DNA of 28,069 bases from a virus. Positions within the stretch are counted from its first letter, which is position 1. Each line of letters opens with the position of its first letter. Below the pieces are notes generated by a model. The model did not search any database. It was not told where the DNA came from and saw nothing but the letters and a program-made list of their open reading frames with translations. Shown piece after piece: positions 23,868 to 28,069 of the stretch. Location: positions 1-28,069 of IMG/VR virus record IMGVR_UViG_3300032931_000935. One strand, given 5' to 3'. The position numbers were made by a program, and so were the translations under genes.

Positions 23868-23878
23868 GATTTAGATTG

Positions 23879-24103
23879 TTAATTCAATATGGCTTTTCGA
23901 GCAACATCCCAGGGAATCGGATTACCCGGTGGAACCCACGTGCCCCAGTAGAGTTTATCTTTTCTGCAATAAACGAGTGTCCATCCGATTCTGTCTATCC
24001 GCTGAAGTTGGTTCTCGCGTACTATGATCTTTACCCCTTCTCTCCTCAATACCTGTTCATCGGTTAAGGTGTTTGTCCATGGGAATTCAAATGATTCTGA
24101 CAT
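23879..24103 (-). CDS. small unknown protein downstream of packaging genes
   Basis: A 74-residue protein. The start is fixed by an excellent AAAGGAGGAG site just upstream; an ATG at 24163 is in frame but lies inside the previous gene. The sequence is aromatic-rich (FEFPWTNTL; RIDRIGWTLVYCRKDKLYW; WVPPGNPIPWD), with alternating strand and helix suggesting a small compact domain. No family is recognised. It is the last gene before the terminator, so it may be the end of the packaging transcript. Confidence 0.65.
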   Translation of the reverse strand: MSESFEFPWTNTLTDEQVLRREGVKIIVRENQLQRIDRIGWTLVYCRKDKLYWGTWVPPGNPIPWDVARKAILN

Positions 24104-24113
24104 TGCTCCTCCT

Positions 24114-24500
24114 TTAGTATCCCAAAAGCCTCTTCGCCGCCCCTCCCGGACGGTAGGTTTCAAGCAATCTTTCCTGGGGGGTCAGCATCCCGCCAGCCGA
24201 TCCTACCCCGGCCCGGTGGATGTTCTGCTTTCTTTGCTCCTCTTCGGCCTTCTTGGCATCCAACTCCTGCTGCTTTTGCCATTCCTCGAAGGATTCCTGC
24301 GCCTCTCTGCCAGCGGCTCTCATCTCACGCTGATAGTCGTTGAATTTCGCCCTTTTGGCGCGGTCCTTCTCTTCCTTTGCTTGGTAAAGTCCAACAGCTT
24401 TCTGAGCCATCCAACCGTGTGCAGGGTCTCCAGTCAAGCTGCCTATCATCTTTGATACTTTCCCAAACCAGCTTTTTGTCCCTTTCCCGCCACCAGACAT
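24114..24500 (-). CDS. small coiled-coil protein
   Basis: A 128-residue basic protein. Residues about 40-95 form a long charged helix rich in Lys/Glu/Arg/Gln (KEEKDRAKRAKFNDYQREMR and EEWQKQQELDAKKAEEEQRK), predicted coiled coil. The N-terminus is Gly/Ser/Lys-rich, and the C-terminus is Gly-rich (GSAGGMLTPQERLLETY). The start overlaps the previous stop as TAATG. Similar charged small proteins between terminase and portal often are virion or packaging accessories, but no family is recognised. Confidence 0.6.
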   Translation of the reverse strand: MSGGGKGTKSWFGKVSKMIGSLTGDPAHGWMAQKAVGLYQAKEEKDRAKRAKFNDYQREMRAAGREAQESFEEWQKQQELDAKKAEEEQRKQNIHRAGVGSAGGMLTPQERLLETYRPGGAAKRLLGY

Positions 24501-24700
24501 TACTTTGCCCTCTTCGGCAATTTCTTGCCCTTGGATTCGTGGAGATGAGATTCGAGTTCGGAATCCGTGATGCCTGCCATCCTGGCCTTCTTCCCTGCCC
24601 GACGCCGGGCCAACTCGGCCCCGAACTTCCCCTGCTGGGCGTCCGAAGTGATCAGGGTGTGCTTTTTCTTAGTGCAAAGACCGTGGCTCACGGCGTCCAT
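24500..24700 (-). CDS. small basic protein (AQQ..F/KLP-type)
   Basis: A 66-residue Lys/Arg-rich protein. The pattern ITSDAQQGKFGAELARRRAG followed by ITDSELESHLHESKGKKLP resembles a class of small phage proteins with S-x-A-Q-R near the start and K-x-L-P near the end that I recall from terminase neighbourhoods; their role is unknown. It overlaps the previous gene by 32 bases. Confidence 0.6.
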   Translation of the reverse strand: MDAVSHGLCTKKKHTLITSDAQQGKFGAELARRRAGKKARMAGITDSELESHLHESKGKKLPKRAK

Positions 24701-24878
24701 CCCCTGATGTTGGTGCCAACACCAATTCGGAAATCTGTTGGAATTTTCCCGCCTTTATGGATCTCGATGAGGTAGGTAGCGAATCCGACCGCTTATCCGG
24801 GTCAACGGAATGATGAAAGCAAAAGCCGGTCTCGTTGATCTCCGCCAACGGCCTACCGCACTTCCTACACCAATTCAT
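24669..24878 (-). CDS. small zinc-binding-type protein
   Basis: A 69-residue protein starting MNWCRKCGRPL, with a second cluster GFCFHHS about 11 residues later, giving CxxC...CxHH, a small zinc-finger-like arrangement. The rest is Ser/Arg-rich and poorly structured. The ATG overlaps the large-terminase stop (ATGA), so translation is coupled to terminase. Function unknown. Confidence 0.6.
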   Translation of the reverse strand: MNWCRKCGRPLAEINETGFCFHHSVDPDKRSDSLPTSSRSIKAGKFQQISELVLAPTSGDGRREPRSLH

Positions 24879-27433
24879 AGCACGTTCTCCTGTGGTCTGA
24901 CTCTGGTTTGCCCGTAGTTGGGCGAGAGGATAGAAGCATCGGTCCGGACTCGGGTTGATCTGGTCTTCCGCTCATATCCGGGGAAGAGCCACTTCAGGCT
25001 GTGGCACAAGGCATCCGCCGGGTGGCTGTGAAGGTCCTTTATCGGCTTGGTTTTCAGGACCTGACCGCTGGGATTTCTATGGTAATGCCATCCCCCGGAA
25101 AATGCCCGGTGAAGCAATTTCTCGTGGACAGACAGAAGTATCTGTTTTCTCACGAGGGCTTCCTTCAACATCTCCCGGCGGGGACCCCAGTCTGGTTCTC
25201 CCGGAACAAAACAGGCCCCGAGGGATTGGTTGATAATCTGGGCCACAAAAACGGCTGAATCTGAACTCTCGGGGTAGGCAAGGCTGGGGTCCCCGGTGTC
25301 GAACCAGTCCGTGATCCCCATGTAGCGGAGCCCGATCGTCGGTTTCACCTGGGTTTCGATGAACTGTTTCATCGCCGTATTGTCGCCGCGAAGGGTATCC
25401 AGTATATGAAAACGGCCAGAAGGAACGATCTGGCCGAAGACACAGGTGGGATTTTGCCCGCCATCCCACATCCGGTAGACCCGGATTCCGGGGATGGGGT
25501 TGAGGGGAACTTGGCTACGGCAGGTCGCCTCGTCATACTCCAACTCCGTTATGACCCGCTCACCCGGGTACACCGCCGACGGCCTGCCGTAGACCAAACG
25601 GTTCAGCAAATCAGGACGGCCCCGCAGATCGTTCTCCATGTTCTCCCGATAATTGACCGGGAGATGCTTATTCTCGCCCCTCGGGATTCTGAGCAATTTC
25701 CCTATCCCCTCATCATGGAACCGAACCCAGGTCCAGTGATCCTCGTCGGGGTAGTTCATCGTGATAATTGCCCGGTTGTTGTCGCCGTACCGGAGGGATG
25801 TGAGACCGACCAGCCAGGTGGATTCGGGGATACCGATGCTTGCCACATCGGACTCCATGACCGGGGCTGCCTCCTCGAACCAGAGGATCGACAACTGCAT
25901 CGTGAGTTTGTTCATGTCCGCCGCAGAATCTACCCCAAGCAGGTAGGCCGTCCAAAGGCCTCGGGGCCGACCGGGAGGAGTGCAGTGTATTTCCCTGCCG
26001 CCATCCTTAAACTCAAGGAAAGGTCGGATTGTAGCGGCGAATGATCCAGGGCGAGGCTGATTGAGTGAAACGAGGGTGGTACGCTGGAGGTTCGAGAAGG
26101 TGTCCCGGACGATAGCGCAGGGAATTGGCAAGATCTCCTGCGGCTGTTCATAGGCATGGGTCGTCAACGCCATAATCCCGCCCTCGGTGTTGTGGGTGAC
26201 GATAAAGTCGTGGACCACGTAGAGGTTGGAAGGATGGTCAACTTCAAAGCATACACCACCATCCGCCTCTGCGGATTCTACACTGACGATGAAACGCCGA
26301 GCACGGTTGCGTTCACCTTTGTCGCGGACGTGTTCCAACTTTCTCTGGAGACGAAATGGAGCAACACCGTTAGGCAGGCAGACGTTGACGTGATAGCTCG
26401 GTCTTCCTTCCCTGCGCTCTCCCTTGTACATGTAGTGGGTTTGCCGCATCCTCCACGGCGCTACACCCCCAAGAGACTGAACCAAGAAAATAACATCCTT
26501 TGCCAGTTGCTCAGATGTCGTGCTGAATGAGACCGAGTGGCTATGGGCAAGGATTGTTCCATCCGTGTCGAGAAGTCCAAGGAGGACAGCAAGACGAACA
26601 TCCGGGGTGTTCCAGAGATAGCAAGATGGAACGAATTTCTCCCAGGCTCGGTGGCCCAATAGCCCCAGGTAGCCCAGAATCTCTCGCATTGCCGTGCCAC
26701 GAATGCGCCACTGGTAGCGACGGTCGTTGACGAGTTCACTCCCAACCGGCAAGGCTGCCTTTACAGATTCGGCTATGGCATCATCTGCTGATGTCAGGGT
26801 AATCATTTTTTCTCCTATTGATCCGTCGCCGAGTAAAACACCTAAAGCGTAGGGATCAAGAGGAACAGTATGTCGGGTAAGTTGGACTGGCGCGACGAGC
26901 GGGATTGACCACCGCCCTCCGTTCTTCCAAGAACCCGCCTCGATTGTTTGCCGAATCTCAAGTGTCGTTACCACCTTCTGGCCGCGATGTTTTCCCCAAA
27001 CTCGCTTTTGTTCCGGTGGCTTCCGAAGTCCACGTCCGCGGCCCGTGCGGTCTCGTGTATCCACCACGGCTCCTCCGTCTCGATCCCACTTCGTCTCCAC
27101 GGCCCAGAGATGGTCGTCACTTGTAGTGAATGATGTCCCGTCGGAGAAACAAAGACGCCAGAGGGGTTGAACCGGTTGAGGATACACGCCGCGCACTGAG
27201 GTTGGCATGCCGTCGCAGGAAACAAGTTGGTCTCCGGCACGAATGTCACCAGCCTTGACCCATCCAGTCGGAGTCAATATCAATGACGTAGTGCGGCAGA
27301 GCTTACCTTCCCCTCTCGGACCCATCATACAGGTCTCTCGGTCCTTAGAGAGGATCAGGTCGAGCTGGGTTTTGCTGGGATAGAGCTTTAGGTCCGTCGG
27401 CCGGGAGAGTAAGGACGGTGTCGCTTTGATCAA
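24875..27433 (-). CDS. terminase large subunit, interrupted by an intein
   Basis: The precursor has 852 residues and would be 481 after splicing. An AGGGG site seven bases upstream selects TTG at 27433; an in-frame ATG at 27508 would run 164 bases deep into the small-terminase gene. The Walker A motif is split: GPRGEGK lies before the intein and TEGG after it, so splicing restores GPRGEGKT. Downstream are a Walker B segment (LSILWFEEAAP) and the nuclease half, with RVYRMWDGGQNPTCVFG as the first acidic site and SHPADALCHSL as the last. The enzyme drives ATP-dependent packaging of the DNA and cuts it. Without splicing, ATP binding should fail. Confidence 0.92.
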   Translation of the reverse strand: MIKATPSLLSRPTDLKLYPSKTQLDLILSKDRETCMMGPRGEGKLCRTTSLILTPTGWVKAGDIRAGDQLVSCDGMPTSVRGVYPQPVQPLWRLCFSDGTSFTTSDDHLWAVETKWDRDGGAVVDTRDRTGRGRGLRKPPEQKRVWGKHRGQKVVTTLEIRQTIEAGSWKNGGRWSIPLVAPVQLTRHTVPLDPYALGVLLGDGSIGEKMITLTSADDAIAESVKAALPVGSELVNDRRYQWRIRGTAMREILGYLGLLGHRAWEKFVPSCYLWNTPDVRLAVLLGLLDTDGTILAHSHSVSFSTTSEQLAKDVIFLVQSLGGVAPWRMRQTHYMYKGERREGRPSYHVNVCLPNGVAPFRLQRKLEHVRDKGERNRARRFIVSVESAEADGGVCFEVDHPSNLYVVHDFIVTHNTEGGIMALTTHAYEQPQEILPIPCAIVRDTFSNLQRTTLVSLNQPRPGSFAATIRPFLEFKDGGREIHCTPPGRPRGLWTAYLLGVDSAADMNKLTMQLSILWFEEAAPVMESDVASIGIPESTWLVGLTSLRYGDNNRAIITMNYPDEDHWTWVRFHDEGIGKLLRIPRGENKHLPVNYRENMENDLRGRPDLLNRLVYGRPSAVYPGERVITELEYDEATCRSQVPLNPIPGIRVYRMWDGGQNPTCVFGQIVPSGRFHILDTLRGDNTAMKQFIETQVKPTIGLRYMGITDWFDTGDPSLAYPESSDSAVFVAQIINQSLGACFVPGEPDWGPRREMLKEALVRKQILLSVHEKLLHRAFSGGWHYHRNPSGQVLKTKPIKDLHSHPADALCHSLKWLFPGYERKTRSTRVRTDASILSPNYGQTRVRPQENVL
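26189..27301 (-). other. class 3-type intein with LAGLIDADG endonuclease in terminase
   Basis: A 371-residue in-frame insertion, residues 45-415 of the precursor. It begins with Leu (LCRTTSLILTPTGWVKAGD), not Cys or Ser, and ends THN before Thr. The block B motif is SDDHLW with Trp110, block F is GVCFEVDHPSNLY with Cys395, and block G is VTHN with Thr413: together the Trp-Cys-Thr triplet that defines class 3 inteins, in which the block F Cys is the nucleophile. Between them lie two LAGLIDADG-type motifs, YALGVLLGDGSI (195-206) and LAVLLGLLDTDGTI (281-294), each with the expected Asp, so the homing endonuclease may be active. Confidence 0.9.
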
Positions 27434-27893
27434 TATCGTACCCCTGGGGTGCCACGAGGGTGATATGGAAACTTTGCATCTGAGCCATCCGCGCAAGGAT
27501 GTCGGCAACCTCGGGTTGGTAGAAACCGAGGATTTTGGCCCGTTCTACCCGGGCCCGGAGGACTTTATCGAGGTCAGGACGCTCGACAATCTCGCAAATC
27601 AGGGCCTTCTTGCCGTTTTCGTCCTTACCCCAGGTCCTGATGAGCTCTTTCCACGACCAGGCCACCTTTTCCACCGCATCGAAGACCGCCAAAGTCTCGG
27701 AGATATGCTCGGAAAGGGCCACATCACGCCTTTTTGCCCATTCCACCCGGATTGCCTTCAGGTCCTTCATCACCGTCACCGGAGACATGCCAACCCGCTT
27801 GGCAATTTCGGTCTGAGACAGCCCCCTGACTCGCCATTCTGCTACTTCGGTCCGCCTGGAAGCAATTTCATCCATCATCCGGGTGTGTCTCAA
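27345..27893 (-). CDS. terminase small subunit
   Basis: A 182-residue protein with an N-terminal helix-turn-helix: WRVRGLSQTEIAKRVGMSPV followed by TVMKDLKAIR, at about residues 20-49. This is the DNA-binding arrangement of small terminases that recognise the packaging start. The remainder is helical (EHISETLAVFDAVEKVAWSW; ARVERAKILGFYQP), suited to ring oligomerisation. It begins at TTG with a GGAG site eight bases upstream; ATG codons at 27878 and 27875 are alternatives. It directly precedes the large terminase. An HTH regulator is the alternative reading but is less likely here. Confidence 0.82.
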   Translation of the reverse strand: MRHTRMMDEIASRRTEVAEWRVRGLSQTEIAKRVGMSPVTVMKDLKAIRVEWAKRRDVALSEHISETLAVFDAVEKVAWSWKELIRTWGKDENGKKALICEIVERPDLDKVLRARVERAKILGFYQPEVADILARMAQMQSFHITLVAPQGYDIDQSDTVLTLPADGPKALSQQNPARPDPL

Positions 27894-27910
27894 CGATTTA
27901 TCTCCAATCG

Positions 27911-27933
27911 GAAAACCGTCCGCCCTACGGACG
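27911..27933 (-). terminator. weak terminator-like hairpin upstream of small terminase
   Basis: A 6-bp perfect stem (CGTCCG / CGGACG) with a 5-base loop, followed on the minus strand by G and then TTTT. The stem is short for a strong terminator. It lies about 18 bases upstream of the small-terminase start and could end an upstream transcript or act as an mRNA leader structure. Confidence 0.45.
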
Positions 27934-28069
27934 CCTTCGACTCCAGGTTTTTACTTACTCACCGGGTCCTACTGCCTCCCGGTCCACTTCTCGCTGGCCA
28001 TGATCCTGAAGGCCTTTCGGCAGAGGCTTCTTCTGTGTAAGCCAAACATGCAGGCAGTCCATGGCTCAA
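27934..28069 (-). other. window edge, possible end of an upstream gene
   Basis: About 135 bases upstream of the small terminase. One minus-strand frame is open to the window edge and ends with TAG at 27969-27971 (the last residues read FRIMASEKWTGRQ, basic). A second frame has an ATG at 28062 and a 35-residue reading ending at 27955. Neither can be judged without more sequence. I see no promoter with confidence. Confidence 0.3.

Noticed and set aside
27434-27508. Large-terminase start at the ATG at 27508
   Set aside because: It would overlap the small terminase by about 164 bases, while a TTG at 27433 has an AGGGG site at good spacing. The choice is not proven.
1-28069. Search by eye for tRNAs, CRISPR arrays, IS elements, attachment sites and phage-polymerase promoters
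   Set aside because: No repeat-spacer pattern, transposase, integrase, cloverleaf candidate or repeated promoter-like block was recognised. Sensitive tools could still find weak ones.

Overview
The window is the late (packaging, capsid, tail and ejection) half of a tailed bacteriophage with a T7-like, podovirus-type virion. Every supported gene lies on the minus strand, so biological order runs from high to low coordinates. The genes are tightly packed, with many ATGA or TAATG stop/start overlaps and no gene-free stretch over about 180 bases. No integrase, replication gene, RNA polymerase, tRNA, IS element or CRISPR array was seen. The host is probably Gram-negative: Sec signal peptides, a lipobox protein and an O-antigen ligase/polymerase-like membrane protein are all encoded. 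I cannot name the host genus.

Layout in transcription order. (1) Packaging: small terminase (27893), large terminase interrupted by a 371-residue intein (27433-24875), then four small unknown genes (24878-23879). (2) A strong hairpin/terminator (about 23792-23847). (3) Head: portal (23781), Bbp19-like protein, small coiled coil, scaffold, a tiny possible ORF, major capsid protein (20610-19741). (4) An accessory cassette of about 6 kb (19722-13655) between capsid and tail adaptor: a repeat fibre with a signal peptide, a possible decoration protein, a small exported protein, an O-antigen ligase-like membrane protein, a small exported/membrane protein, a secreted beta-helix protein, three small fibre- or decoration-like proteins and a tiny zinc ribbon. 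(5) Tail and ejection: gp11-like adaptor, gp12-like nozzle with two inserted jelly-roll-like modules, gp13-like GNAT fold, gp14-like core protein, two coiled-coil internal proteins, and a 1018-residue ejection protein. (6) A T7-gp17-like tail fibre/spike with a Sec signal peptide, a holin-like protein, a lipoprotein and a DUF1353 protein.

The two strongest observations are these. First, the large-terminase intein sits exactly between Lys and Thr of the Walker A motif, lacks the usual N-terminal Cys/Ser and carries the complete Trp-Cys-Thr triplet of class 3 inteins. Second, the locus encodes at least five Sec-type signal peptides, one of them in front of a recognisable T7-type virion-attachment domain, next to an O-antigen ligase homologue. 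This suggests that the phage exports spike-like proteins and remodels the host surface, or assembles part of its adhesion apparatus in an unusual way. Functional claims for the cassette are inference.
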